A DNA stretch of 31,763 nucleotides from Pseudomonadota bacterium (GTDB taxonomy: Bacteria; Pseudomonadota; Alphaproteobacteria; Rhizobiales; Xanthobacteraceae), in contig JAEYTJ010000111.1 in assembly GCA_023434095.1 (NCBI GenBank), positions 1-31,763 of the forward strand. The letters run 5' to 3'. Made by a program: the position numbers and the translations under genes. The notes beneath the pieces are model-generated. The model made no database searches. It was not told where the DNA came from and saw only the letters and a program-made list of their open reading frames with translations. Below are positions 9,158 to 17,085 of this stretch, piece after piece; the stretch's first letter is position 1, and each line of letters begins with the position of its first letter.

Positions 9158-10612
9158 TTGAAGGCTCCCGGGCCGCTCGCTCTTGGCACTCATGCCCTTG
9201 GCGCTCCTGCCCTTGGCGCTCCTGCCCTTGGCGCTCCTGCGCTCGGCCCAGCGGTCCTTGGCTCGGCCATCCTCGGCATCCCTGCCAAAAGCGCCCCGGC
9301 GGAACGCAGCACGCTGCGGGCGCCGCCCATGAACGCGCCCCGGCCCGCCGGCGCGCACGCCGCCACGGCGTCGCTTGCCGGCCGCGGCTTCCTGTTCCTG
9401 CAAGGTCCCGCCTCGCCCTTCGCCTTCCGCCTCGCCTCCGCACTGCGCCGGCGCGGCGCCCGCATCGTCAAGGTGCATCTGTGCGGCGGCGACATGGTGT
9501 TCTGGCCCGGTGCCGCCCGGTTCTTTCGCGGCCGGCTGGACGCGTGGCCCGCTTATGTGGACCGGCTGATGGCGCAGGAGCGCGTCAGCGATCTCGTGCT
9601 GTTCGGCGACTGCCGCCCCTACCACGCGCCAGCGGTCCGCATCGCGCGCGGGCACGGCGTGCGGCTGCATCTGCTGGAGGAAGGCTATGAGCGCCCCGGC
9701 TGGATCACCTGCGAATCGCATGGGGTGAACGCCCATTCCGACCTGCCGCGCACGCCGCAGGCGATCCGGGAGGCGGCCCTCGCCCTCGGCGATCACGCGG
9801 CGGAAGCCCCTCGGCAGGCCGAGACACACGGAGCGCTTTCCGCCGAGCCTTTCGCGCGCCGGGCGCTGTGGGATGTCGCCTGGCATACCGGCCACACCGC
9901 GCTGGCACCGCTTTTTCCGCGCTACCGCCGCCACACGCTGGCGCACCCCGCCATCGACTATGCAGGCTGGCTGCTTCGCTGGCTAACGATGTCGGGCGCC
10001 AACCGTCGCGACCGCCGGGCGCGGGCGGCGATCGCCGACGGCTCCCCCTGTTTCCTGCTGCCGCTGCAGCTCGAAGGCGACTACCAGATGCGCGTGCACT
10101 CGCGCTTCCGCTCGGTCGAGGAGGTGGTGAGACACGTCCTCGCCTCCTTCGCACGGGCGGCACCTGAGGACGCGCGCCTGGTGGTGAAACGGCACCCTTA
10201 CGACACACGCGTGCCGGCCACCCACAAGACGGTGGCGCGCCTGGCCGAGGAATATGGCCTCGCCGGCCGCGTCGTCTTCATCGAGCGCGGGCCCATAGAG
10301 CCGCTGGTAGCCGGGAGCGCCGGGGTCGTATTGGTGAATTCCACCACCGCGATGGTCGCCCTCCGGCACGGACGGCCGCTCAAGGTTCTGGGCCGGGCCA
10401 GCTACGACATGCCGGGCCTGTCGCACCAGGGTGCGCTGGATTCGTTCTGGACCGAGGGCGAGCCGCCGGACGCGGCGTTCACGCGCGCCTATCGCAGCGT
10501 CATTCTGGCGCGCACCCAGATAGCCGGCGGCTTCTTCGCGCCGGCCACCATCGAACGCGCCGTCGAGGGCCTGCTGGCCCGCATGGCGGGCGAGGAGGCG
10601 CGAGCTTCATGA
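9158..10612 (+). CDS. KpsS/RkpJ-class capsular polysaccharide biosynthesis protein
   Basis: About 484 residues from a TTG at 9158 preceded by GGGAGG at good spacing; TTG 9143 (in frame, overlapping the previous stop) and ATG 9330 are alternatives. The core matches the capsule-synthesis family (KpsS, a beta-Kdo transferase that builds the lipid-linked Kdo primer of ABC-exported capsules): GDC at 150-152 followed by a Tyr-His, EEGYERP from 174, GVNAHSDLPR, PLQLEGDYQ, KRHPYD around His346 and NSTTAMVAL. The first ~60 residues are an Ala/Leu/Gly/Pro repeat of five-residue units coded by a 15-bp tandem repeat, outside the conserved fold. The stop overlaps the next start (ATGA). No KpsC, KpsM or KpsT is in the window. 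Family call firm; exact reaction inferred. Confidence 0.85.
   Translation: MKAPGPLALGTHALGAPALGAPALGAPALGPAVLGSAILGIPAKSAPAERSTLRAPPMNAPRPAGAHAATASLAGRGFLFLQGPASPFAFRLASALRRRGARIVKVHLCGGDMVFWPGAARFFRGRLDAWPAYVDRLMAQERVSDLVLFGDCRPYHAPAVRIARGHGVRLHLLEEGYERPGWITCESHGVNAHSDLPRTPQAIREAALALGDHAAEAPRQAETHGALSAEPFARRALWDVAWHTGHTALAPLFPRYRRHTLAHPAIDYAGWLLRWLTMSGANRRDRRARAAIADGSPCFLLPLQLEGDYQMRVHSRFRSVEEVVRHVLASFARAAPEDARLVVKRHPYDTRVPATHKTVARLAEEYGLAGRVVFIERGPIEPLVAGSAGVVLVNSTTAMVALRHGRPLKVLGRASYDMPGLSHQGALDSFWTEGEPPDAAFTRAYRSVILARTQIAGGFFAPATIERAVEGLLARMAGEEARAS
9179..9253 (+). repeat. 15-bp tandem repeat coding a pentapeptide run
   Basis: Three perfect copies of GCCCTTGGCGCTCCT lie at 9194-9208, 9209-9223 and 9224-9238, flanked by degenerate units at 9179-9193 and 9239-9253 and fading further downstream. 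In the capsule gene frame each encodes Ala-Leu-Gly-Ala-Pro. Copy number changes would keep the frame. Confidence 0.9.
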
Positions 10613-11421
10613 ACGGGCGGCATATCCTCATCACCGGCGCCTCAAGCGGGTTGGGTGCGGCCCTGGCCCGGCACTACGCGCAGGAAAGCGTCGGGCTCGT
10701 GCTGATCGCCCGCGACGCCGCGCGGCTCGACGCCGTGGCGCAGGACTGCCGCTCCCGGGGTGCGCGGGTGCGGTGCGAGACGCTCGACGTGCGCGATAGC
10801 AGGACCCTCGCCCGCTTCGTTGCGCAGATCGACGCCGACGCCCCGATCGACACTGTGATCGCCAATGCCGGCGTCGAGGCGAGCCTCGGTCCAAACGGCG
10901 AGGCCGAAACGCTCGAAGATGCGCTGGCCCAGATCCGCACCAATGTCGAAGGCGCCATCGCCACCGTGCTGCCGCTCGTGGACCCCATGCGCCGGCGCGG
11001 CGCGGGACGTGTCGTGCTCATCTCGTCGCTGGCCGCGCGCATGCCGCTGCCGGACCAGCCGACCTATAGCGCCACCAAGGCGGCGCTGAGCGCCTTTGGC
11101 GAGGCGTTGCGGCCGGTTCTCGCGGCGCGCGGGGTGCGCCTCACCGTGGCCTGTCCAGGGTTCGTCGACACCGGCATGACCGGGGCCTATCGCGGCTGGC
11201 GCCCGCTGCAATGGAGCGCGCCGCGCGCCGCCGCCGCCATTGCCTCAGGGGTGGAACGCGGGGCGCGGAGCGTCGCCTTCCCGCTGCCTCTGGTGATGCT
11301 CGTCGCGCTGGGGCGCTGCGTACCCGCCTTCCTGCGCGAGGCCGTGCTGCGGTTGTTTTTTGCGGTGAAGGTCAACCCCTCCCATGCACCACGAACAATG
11401 CCCATGATTGAATCGCGATAG
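10609..11421 (+). CDS. Short-chain dehydrogenase/reductase (RkpH-like context)
   Basis: 270 residues of a classical SDR: the nucleotide-binding TGASSGLG near the N-terminus, NAG after the fourth strand (IANAG), the catalytic Ser in LISSLAAR, and Tyr153-Ser-Ala-Thr-Lys157. CPGFVDTGMT follows, and a hydrophobic C-terminal segment near 225-255 may touch the membrane. It starts by ATGA overlap inside the KpsS-like stop, so the two are probably translated together. The S. meliloti rkp-1 locus also has an SDR (RkpH) beside a capsule protein and a fatty-acid-synthase-like protein, so reduction of a 3-keto lipid made by the PKS is plausible; the substrate is inference. It is followed by an AT-rich gap, so it may end the transcript. 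Confidence 0.88.
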   Translation: MNGRHILITGASSGLGAALARHYAQESVGLVLIARDAARLDAVAQDCRSRGARVRCETLDVRDSRTLARFVAQIDADAPIDTVIANAGVEASLGPNGEAETLEDALAQIRTNVEGAIATVLPLVDPMRRRGAGRVVLISSLAARMPLPDQPTYSATKAALSAFGEALRPVLAARGVRLTVACPGFVDTGMTGAYRGWRPLQWSAPRAAAAIASGVERGARSVAFPLPLVMLVALGRCVPAFLREAVLRLFFAVKVNPSHAPRTMPMIESR

Positions 11422-11641
11422 TCGTTCTTTCTAATGCTTCCCATTTTGTTCGTATTATCGTCACAATGCTCTGTAACCAGATCAACGATCTTAACTCAAT
11501 AACATAAAAATCGAACTATTTTTCTAATTATATTTTTATTGACGTTCGTATATCTACATATAATCTTCTCGCAACTGCGAGATAGCGGTGCGTTCCCGGA
11601 ATTTATGCGGTTCGATAACGCTGAACGTGAGGCGAACAACC
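11422..11641 (+). promoter_or_regulatory. AT-rich promoter region of manC with a 16-bp dyad
   Basis: 220 bp of AT-rich DNA between the SDR stop and the manC start. TTGACG (11539-11544) and TATAAT (11559-11564) are present, but at 14 bp apart they are probably not paired in a standard way. Immediately after TATAAT is TCTCGCA-AC-TGCGAGA (11567-11582), a perfect 7-bp dyad around the expected transcription start: an operator or a 5' hairpin. Confidence 0.5.
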
Positions 11642-13090
11642 ATGTCCCACTCCAAGATCGTCCCCGTCATTCTCGCCGGCGGGTCCGGCACGCGCCTCTG
11701 GCCCATTTCGCGCGACTCGCTGCCCAAGCAGTTCCTTCCACTCTCGACCTCGGGCGGCACGCTCTACCAGGACACGCTCCAGCGCGTGGCGGAGGGCGAG
11801 ATGTTCGCCAAGCCGATCATCGTCACCAATGAGGAGTTCCGCTTCTTCGCCCAGCGCCAGGCGCAGGACATCGGGATCGAGCCGACCGTCGTGCTCGAGC
11901 CGGTGCGTCGCGATTCCGCGCCGGCGCTGCTCGCCGCCACCCTCCTCGCCCAGCAGATGCACGGCGAGGAGGCGACGCTGCTTGTGCTCGCCGCCGATCA
12001 TGTCATCGGCGACGTTGCCCTGTTCCACGAGGCGTGCCGGAAGGCGCACGGCGCGTCGAAGCTCGGCCATATCGTGACCTTCGGCATCACCCCGACCGAA
12101 CCGCGCACCTCCTATGGCTACATCAGGCGCGGCGCGCTGGTGAACGGCGGCACGGCGGCGCTGGTGGAGGCCTTCGCCGAGAAGCCGGATGCGGAGACCG
12201 CCCGCGACTATGTGGAGGCCGGCTATCTCTGGAATTCGGGCAATTTCCTCTTCCCCGCCCATGTGATGCTGGAAGAGGCGACAAGCTTCGAGCCGGAGAT
12301 CGTCGAGGCCGTGCGCGGGGCGGTGGAAGGCGCCACCCGCGATCTCGGCTTCTGCCGCCTTGGCGCCGCCTTCCACCGCGCACCGAGCCTCTCCATCGAC
12401 TATGCCGTGCTGGAGCGCACCGGCCGCGCCGCCGTGGTGGAAGGCAGCTTCCCCTGGTCGGATGTCGGCAGCTGGAACGCAGTGCGCGAGATCAACACGC
12501 CGGACGAGCGCGGCAATGTGCAGCGCGGCCCGGTGCGGATGATCGACGCCGCCAATTCCTATGTCCCTTCCGAGGGGCCGCTGGGCGCCGCCATCGGCGT
12601 CGAGGGGCTTTCCGTCGTGGCGACGGGCGACGCCGTCCTCATCATGCCTTCCGAGCGCTCGGAGGAGGTCAAGCACCTCGTCTCCTCGCTGAAGGCCGAA
12701 CGCCGCAACGAAGCGAGCGAGCATCCCCGCATGCACCGTCCCTGGGGCAGCTACGAGACGCTCAATCTCGGCGGGCGCTTCCGGGTGAAGAAGATCGTCG
12801 TCGATCCCGGCGAACGCCTGTCGCTGCAGCGCCACCACCACCGCTCGGAACACTGGATCGTGGTGCACGGCACCGCCGAGGTCACGGTGGGCGAGGAAGT
12901 GTTCACGGTGCACGAGAACGAGTCGACCTATATCCCGCTCGGCTCCGTTCACCGCCTCACCAATCCCGGTCGCATTCCGCTCGAACTGATCGAGGTGCAG
13001 GTCGGCTCCTATCTCGGCGAGGACGACATCGTGCGCCTCGACGACGTCTACAACCGTGTCGAGGCAGCGGCGCCCGCCGCCCTCCCGTGA
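11642..13090 (+). CDS. manC: Mannose-1-phosphate guanylyltransferase / mannose-6-phosphate isomerase
   Basis: 482 residues from ATG 11642, with GAGG upstream; the frame stays open upstream to 11588 but homology begins here. This bifunctional type II enzyme makes GDP-mannose: the N-terminal domain has LAGGSGTRLWP (11-21) followed by LPKQFLPL, Lys181 in FAEKPD, WNSGNFLF and the FPWSDVGSW loop; the C-terminal cupin isomerase domain from about 365 has RPWGSYE and the metal-binding HHHRSEHW near 398. Length fits ManC/AlgA/XanB. It supplies GDP-mannose, and possibly GDP-fucose or rhamnose, for the glycosyltransferases here. It is first in a rightward set with the 13113 and 14218 genes (22-bp and 31-bp gaps), behind its own AT-rich promoter region. 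Confidence 0.96.
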   Translation: MSHSKIVPVILAGGSGTRLWPISRDSLPKQFLPLSTSGGTLYQDTLQRVAEGEMFAKPIIVTNEEFRFFAQRQAQDIGIEPTVVLEPVRRDSAPALLAATLLAQQMHGEEATLLVLAADHVIGDVALFHEACRKAHGASKLGHIVTFGITPTEPRTSYGYIRRGALVNGGTAALVEAFAEKPDAETARDYVEAGYLWNSGNFLFPAHVMLEEATSFEPEIVEAVRGAVEGATRDLGFCRLGAAFHRAPSLSIDYAVLERTGRAAVVEGSFPWSDVGSWNAVREINTPDERGNVQRGPVRMIDAANSYVPSEGPLGAAIGVEGLSVVATGDAVLIMPSERSEEVKHLVSSLKAERRNEASEHPRMHRPWGSYETLNLGGRFRVKKIVVDPGERLSLQRHHHRSEHWIVVHGTAEVTVGEEVFTVHENESTYIPLGSVHRLTNPGRIPLELIEVQVGSYLGEDDIVRLDDVYNRVEAAAPAALP

Positions 13091-13112
13091 CCAATCAAGA
13101 AGGATCAGCGAC

Positions 13113-14186
13113 GTGACAGAAGCCACTTTGCGTCAGATCGTCCGCGACAAGGGCGTCGTCCCGCTCACCTGGGCGGCGGCGACGCGGGTCCAGCACTATC
13201 TCAATCTGGGCGACGCGCTCAGCCCGGTCATGGTGGCCCTGCTCTCGGGCAAACCCATCGTCCACCAGGCGCATGACGGCAACAGCGTCCGCATGGCGGC
13301 GGTCGGAACCATCGCGCAGAACCTGAAGGGCGGCGACGTCTCGGTGTGGGGCACGGGCTCCTCCCGCTACATCAACACCGGGCAGGAGGGCGAGCGCATT
13401 CCGTTCCGTCCCGACCCGGCGACGCGCTACCGCGTCCACGCCACCCGCGGCCCGGTGAGCCGCGCCCTGCTTGGTGAGGAAAACGCGGTCGGCGCCCCGG
13501 TGTTCGGCGATCCGGTGTGGGCGCTGCCCCGCTTCTACAACCCGAAGCTGGAGAAGAAATGGGAGATCGGCGTCATCGTCCACCTCTCCGATCTCGACGG
13601 CCGCTGGCTCGACGCGCTGCCGCGCGAAGCCTATGAGCGCTATCACATCCCCAAGGAATTCGAGGGCAGCGTCCGCATCATCAACACGCTGACCGCGATC
13701 AGCGCGGAATCGATGCGCGAGAAGCTGGACGAGATCCTGTCCTGCAAGCGGCTCGTCTCCACCAGCCTGCACGGCATGGTGTTCGCGGAAAGCTACGGCA
13801 TACCGTGCCTGTACTTCTCCCCGCGCGGCACGCCGGAAGGGCTGATCGGCCGGGCGATGGACCCCGATGACGGCTACGATCTGCGCATCACCGACCTCTA
13901 TCTCGGCCTCGGCATCCCGAAAATTCCCGTCTATGTGCAGCGCCGCAACAAGCGCACCGACTGGGAGCATCTGATGTGGTGCATCGACACGGCGTGGCGT
14001 CCGGTCGAGTTCGACTCCGACCCGCTCATCGAGGCGCTTCCGATCGACATCGCCCCGATCGCCGCGCCGAAGGGCGGCACGGTGTTCGACCATCCGCTGA
14101 TCCGCGACATCCCCTATGCCCATGGCGGCGGCGCGCCGGTGCCGGTGCGCCCGCAGCCGGCGCAGGTTCAGGCCCTTGCGGGGTGA
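13113..14186 (+). CDS. Polysaccharide pyruvyl transferase-like protein (single domain)
   Basis: 357 residues from GTG 13113, chosen because AAGGA lies just upstream and homology to its paralogue begins within a few residues; the frame is open further upstream but overlaps manC. It has the same domain as both halves of the 6990-9146 product: N31-L-G33-D34-ALSP, VWGTGSS, GDPVWALPRFY, a His220 loop (STSLHGMVFAE) and SYGIPCLYF. Layout and length match copy 1 of that protein best, including YLGLG and the TDWEHLM/TDWPAVM region, but here NxGD is intact. Likely a cytoplasmic sugar-modifying enzyme adding a pyruvate ketal or related group; the acceptor is unknown. It sits between manC and a GT4 gene, suggesting a mannose- or hexose-containing repeat unit. 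Confidence 0.83.
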   Translation: MTEATLRQIVRDKGVVPLTWAAATRVQHYLNLGDALSPVMVALLSGKPIVHQAHDGNSVRMAAVGTIAQNLKGGDVSVWGTGSSRYINTGQEGERIPFRPDPATRYRVHATRGPVSRALLGEENAVGAPVFGDPVWALPRFYNPKLEKKWEIGVIVHLSDLDGRWLDALPREAYERYHIPKEFEGSVRIINTLTAISAESMREKLDEILSCKRLVSTSLHGMVFAESYGIPCLYFSPRGTPEGLIGRAMDPDDGYDLRITDLYLGLGIPKIPVYVQRRNKRTDWEHLMWCIDTAWRPVEFDSDPLIEALPIDIAPIAAPKGGTVFDHPLIRDIPYAHGGGAPVPVRPQPAQVQALAG

Positions 14187-14217
14187 CGAGAGCGGAGCGG
14201 GGGCGCCGCCGGCCGCG

Positions 14218-15579
14218 GTGACGCGCCCGTCCGCCCCCCGGCGCGGCACGGTGATGATCGACGGCTACAATCTCGCGCTCGAAGCGGGAACCGGCGTCGC
14301 CACCTATGCCCGCAATCTCAGCTTCGCCTGCGGGGCGCTCGGCTACCGCACGGAGATACTGTACGGCACGCGGGCCTCGCCGAGCGCGGACCCGCTGCTG
14401 CGCGAAATCTCGTTCTTCGATCCCAATGCCGGCTCGCCCTCGCTGCTGCTCGAAATCGCGCGGCGGCTGAAGCAGCTGTGCACCTCGCCCATGGGTATCC
14501 GCGCCCGCGACGTGCCGCTGACGGGGCGCGTCGTCACCCGTGCCTTCCAGTCGCGCCTGCCGCATTACGACCGCATCTGGAACGCGCCGGAACTGTTCTC
14601 GCGCAGCTACTGGCACTACAGCGCCTACCGGCACTTCCTCACCGTCGGCGGCCTCGACAGGCCGGACCTGATGCACTGGACCTACCCGCTGCCGATCCGC
14701 CTGCCGGGCGTGCCGAACATCTACACGCTGCACGATCTCGTGCCGCTTCGGCTGCCCTATACAACGCTCGACAACAAGAAGTTCTACTCGCGGATGATCA
14801 AGGGCGTGCTGAAGCGCGCCGATCACATCGTTACCGTCTCGGAGACCTCGAAGCGCGATATCGTCGAACTCTTCGGCTATCCCGAGGAGAAGGTGACGAA
14901 CACCTATCAGGCCGTCTCCATCCCGGCGAAATACGCCGACAAGCCGGACGATCTGGTGCGCGAGGAGGTGGAGGGCGCCTTCGGCCTCACCTATAAGGGG
15001 TACTTCCTGTTCTTCGGTGCCATCGAGCCGAAGAAGAACATTTCCCGCCTGATCGAAGCCTATCTGGCCTCGCAGGTGAGCGAGCCGCTGGTGATCCTCG
15101 GCAAGACGGCGTGGAAGGCGGGGGAGGAACTGCGTTTCCTCAACGAGGGCAGCAACCGCTACCTCGAACAGCTCGACAATCTCACCTTCGTGCGCGACCG
15201 CGTGCGCCGCTTCGATTACGCGCCGTTCCCGCTGCTGGTGAGCCTGATCCGCGGCGCCAAGGCGCTGGTCTTCCCCTCGCTCTATGAGGGCTTCGGCCTA
15301 CCGGTGCTGGAGGCGATGTCGCTCGGCACGCCCGTCATCAGCGCCAACACCGCCTCGATCCCGGAAGTGGCGGGCGATGCCGCGCTGCTGGTCGACCCCT
15401 ACGACCCGCGCGCTATCGCCGACGCCATCAAGGCGGTCTCGGCCGACCCGGAACTGCGCGCCGCGCTTTCCCATCGCGGCAGGGCGCAGGCGAGCCTGTT
15501 CTCGGAAGAACGCTATCGCGCGCGGCTCTCGGCTCTTTACGACCGTCTCATGCCCGAGACCGCCGGGGCGGGTCGCTGA
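14218..15579 (+). CDS. GT4 family glycosyltransferase
   Basis: About 453 residues. The first strand and loop (IDGYNLALEAGTGVATYARN) mark the N-terminal GT-B domain. THDLVP-type and ADHIVTVSE segments follow, then FFGAIEPKKNISRLIEAY opens the donor domain and E357-GFGLPVL-E365 gives the intact E-x7-E motif, followed by GTPVISANTASIPEVAGDAA. This is the pattern of GT4 retaining transferases using GDP- or UDP-sugars, often mannosyltransferases; with manC upstream GDP-mannose is a fair guess. The start is uncertain: GTG 14218 keeps the residues before the first strand, while GTG 14251 and ATG 14254 would cut into it. No strong ribosome site is visible at any. It ends the manC set, converging on a minus-strand gene. 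Confidence 0.9.
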   Translation: MTRPSAPRRGTVMIDGYNLALEAGTGVATYARNLSFACGALGYRTEILYGTRASPSADPLLREISFFDPNAGSPSLLLEIARRLKQLCTSPMGIRARDVPLTGRVVTRAFQSRLPHYDRIWNAPELFSRSYWHYSAYRHFLTVGGLDRPDLMHWTYPLPIRLPGVPNIYTLHDLVPLRLPYTTLDNKKFYSRMIKGVLKRADHIVTVSETSKRDIVELFGYPEEKVTNTYQAVSIPAKYADKPDDLVREEVEGAFGLTYKGYFLFFGAIEPKKNISRLIEAYLASQVSEPLVILGKTAWKAGEELRFLNEGSNRYLEQLDNLTFVRDRVRRFDYAPFPLLVSLIRGAKALVFPSLYEGFGLPVLEAMSLGTPVISANTASIPEVAGDAALLVDPYDPRAIADAIKAVSADPELRAALSHRGRAQASLFSEERYRARLSALYDRLMPETAGAGR

Positions 15580-15625
15580 CACCCGGCACCCGTCCAAGGC
15601 TCGCAACGCTATGTGCCGGGGAGAC

Positions 15626-15654
15626 GCGCCGGCGCAGGACCGGCATGCCGGCGC
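15626..15654. terminator. Hairpin between convergent genes (possible terminator)
   Basis: GCGCCGGC (15626-15633) pairs perfectly with GCCGGCGC (15647-15654) across 13 nt in the 93-bp gap between convergent stops. There is no T tract on either side, so function as an intrinsic terminator is uncertain. Confidence 0.35.
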
Positions 15655-15672
15655 ATCACGGAATTCGCCCGG

Positions 15673-16437
15673 TCATTGCGGGCCGGTTTCCGATGGCCGG
15701 CTGGCAAGGGATGTGGGCGCCTCCGGCACACCGGATGCGGCCTGTCCGGACTCGACATAGACCCAGGCCTTCTTCGCCCGCAACTCCTCCGTCTGGCCGT
15801 CGGAAAGCGCCTTCACGTAGGGCTCGGGCGTCAGGAACTTGGTGCCCTGGACCTTCCGGAGCGGCGTGCCCTCCTCCAGCAGCCGCTTGCGGATGGTCAG
15901 AGCCCGGGTGACATCCTCGAAGATGTAGAGCGCGATCGCCGCCGCGTTGTGTTGATGCGGGTGGCCGGCGGTGAGCGCGACGCGCAGGGTGTTGCAGAAC
16001 ACGAAGACCGGCACCTGATCCTCCTGCAGGATCGAATCGTAGAGCGCGACCGTGATCTCCGGTCGGACGAGTTCGCTCTGCAAGGTGTGGATCTTGAGCG
16101 GCCGGCTCGGGTCCGCCTCCGGCATGTCCTTCAGTTCGAGCCAACTCGCATAGAGGTTGCGCAGGGTCGCGAGATAGCCGGTGATGCGGTGCACGGCATC
16201 GTCGCGCGTGCTGGCAGAATGGCTGTAGAGCACGCCGAGATAGGCAAGCGCACCCGCGGTAACGGTGGCGAGGGCGGCAAGGATGGCGCCGGTGAAGCCC
16301 AGCCAGTTGGAGACATTGGCGTCGTTGATGCCGACCAGCAGCCGGTCCCAGAAACTGGCGGCCAAGGCGAAACCGATACCGATGCCCAGCAGCAGGGTGG
16401 CGAGGGCGATAATCACGACCCGGACGTTGTCTTTCAT
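15673..16437 (-). CDS. Two-TM membrane protein of unknown function
   Basis: 254 residues from ATG 16437, preceded by GAGAGG at normal spacing; the ATG two codons earlier (16443) has that sequence almost touching it. Two hydrophobic helices lie near the N-terminus (about 6-28 and 45-68), with a short loop between them, followed by a mostly polar, helical domain of ~170 residues with LYASWLELKDM and FVFCNTLRVAL segments and a Pro/Ser-rich tail. No signal peptidase site or known domain was recognised. It stands alone on the minus strand between the polysaccharide genes and the heme island, so context gives little. The layout is reminiscent of small membrane proteins with a cytoplasmic helical domain; no function is claimed. 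Confidence 0.75.
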   Translation of the reverse strand: MKDNVRVVIIALATLLLGIGIGFALAASFWDRLLVGINDANVSNWLGFTGAILAALATVTAGALAYLGVLYSHSASTRDDAVHRITGYLATLRNLYASWLELKDMPEADPSRPLKIHTLQSELVRPEITVALYDSILQEDQVPVFVFCNTLRVALTAGHPHQHNAAAIALYIFEDVTRALTIRKRLLEEGTPLRKVQGTKFLTPEPYVKALSDGQTEELRAKKAWVYVESGQAASGVPEAPTSLASRPSETGPQ

Positions 16438-17085
16438 CCTCATCCTCTCGGTGGCCCACGGCGTCGGTCAGTCTCGCCATCGCCGGCGGGCGGCCCCTCC
16501 CTGTTACCACGACATGAAGGCCAATCGTGAAGCGCCGGGGCGTCCGGAGTGGTGCGGGCCTCTATCGCCGGGCCGACGCTGGCGCGACGGGTCGGTCGCC
16601 TCCCTGATTCGGCGGTGCGGCGCCATCCCCGCCACGCGGAAGGCCGCGGCCCCTCGCCCAGCCGCCCGGCCTCTTTCGGGGCCGTCGGGCCGGGCGCTTG
16701 CGTCGCCTCGCGCCCGCTCTCGCCGACAACCAGCCGACCAGGCCCGCGCGTTGCCCGCGCAACGCCCTGAATTGCAGTGTTTCGCCACCCTTCCGGACAT
16801 CGCCGGAGCCCCGTTGTCGTAATCTTGATTTTAATTACTCTAAATACAATTAAATCCTTAGATTATAAACACCCCAATCTTCCGATTTTTAGAATGTCTA
16901 TAAATAAATTCCCTCTTTTTAAGTTATAAAAATCAAATAAATACGTGATTTGACTCAATGATTTACTTAACCTAACCGTCCACCCCTGAGGTTAACTCTG
17001 CGTTCGGCGACGCCGAACTGGGATGCGGGCTCCCGGGGTCCGCTGGGCAAACCGTGTCGTCCGGCGGACGCGTGGTTGGGGATGG
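16438..17085. promoter_or_regulatory. Intergenic region upstream of the heme receptor
   Basis: About 650 bp. From 16444 to about 16815 it is GC-rich; the open frames there (for example 98 codons, minus, 16504-16800) are Arg/Ala/Gly-rich and look like random high-GC frames. From 16815 to 16985 the DNA turns strongly AT-rich and probably carries the receptor promoter. It includes a candidate iron-regulator box at 16888-16904 and an AGATTATAA element at 16860-16868 also found before hmuT. Confidence 0.55.
16888..16904 (+). promoter_or_regulatory. Candidate Irr/ICE-like box
   Basis: TTTAGAA-TGT-CTATAAA resembles the rhizobial iron-control element bound by Irr (TTTAGAA-N3-TTCTAAA): the left half is exact and five of seven bases match on the right. 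It lies about 180 bp before the heme receptor start. AT-rich surroundings make a chance match possible. Confidence 0.3.

Noticed and set aside
9179..9253. Possible CRISPR or regulatory iteron array
   Set aside because: Units are contiguous without spacers, in frame, and encode a regular pentapeptide; a coding tandem repeat explains them.
6852..9443. 863-codon minus-strand frame
   Set aside because: Opposes two genes with clear motifs; the product is low-complexity and Arg/Asp/His-rich, typical of an antisense frame in high-GC DNA.
11603..13126. 507-codon minus frame opposite manC
   Set aside because: ManC motifs are complete on the plus strand and the minus product has no recognisable features.
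16504..16800. 98-codon minus ORF in the gap before the heme receptor
   Set aside because: Arg/Ala/Gly-rich composition, no ribosome site or similarity; looks like chance in GC-rich DNA.
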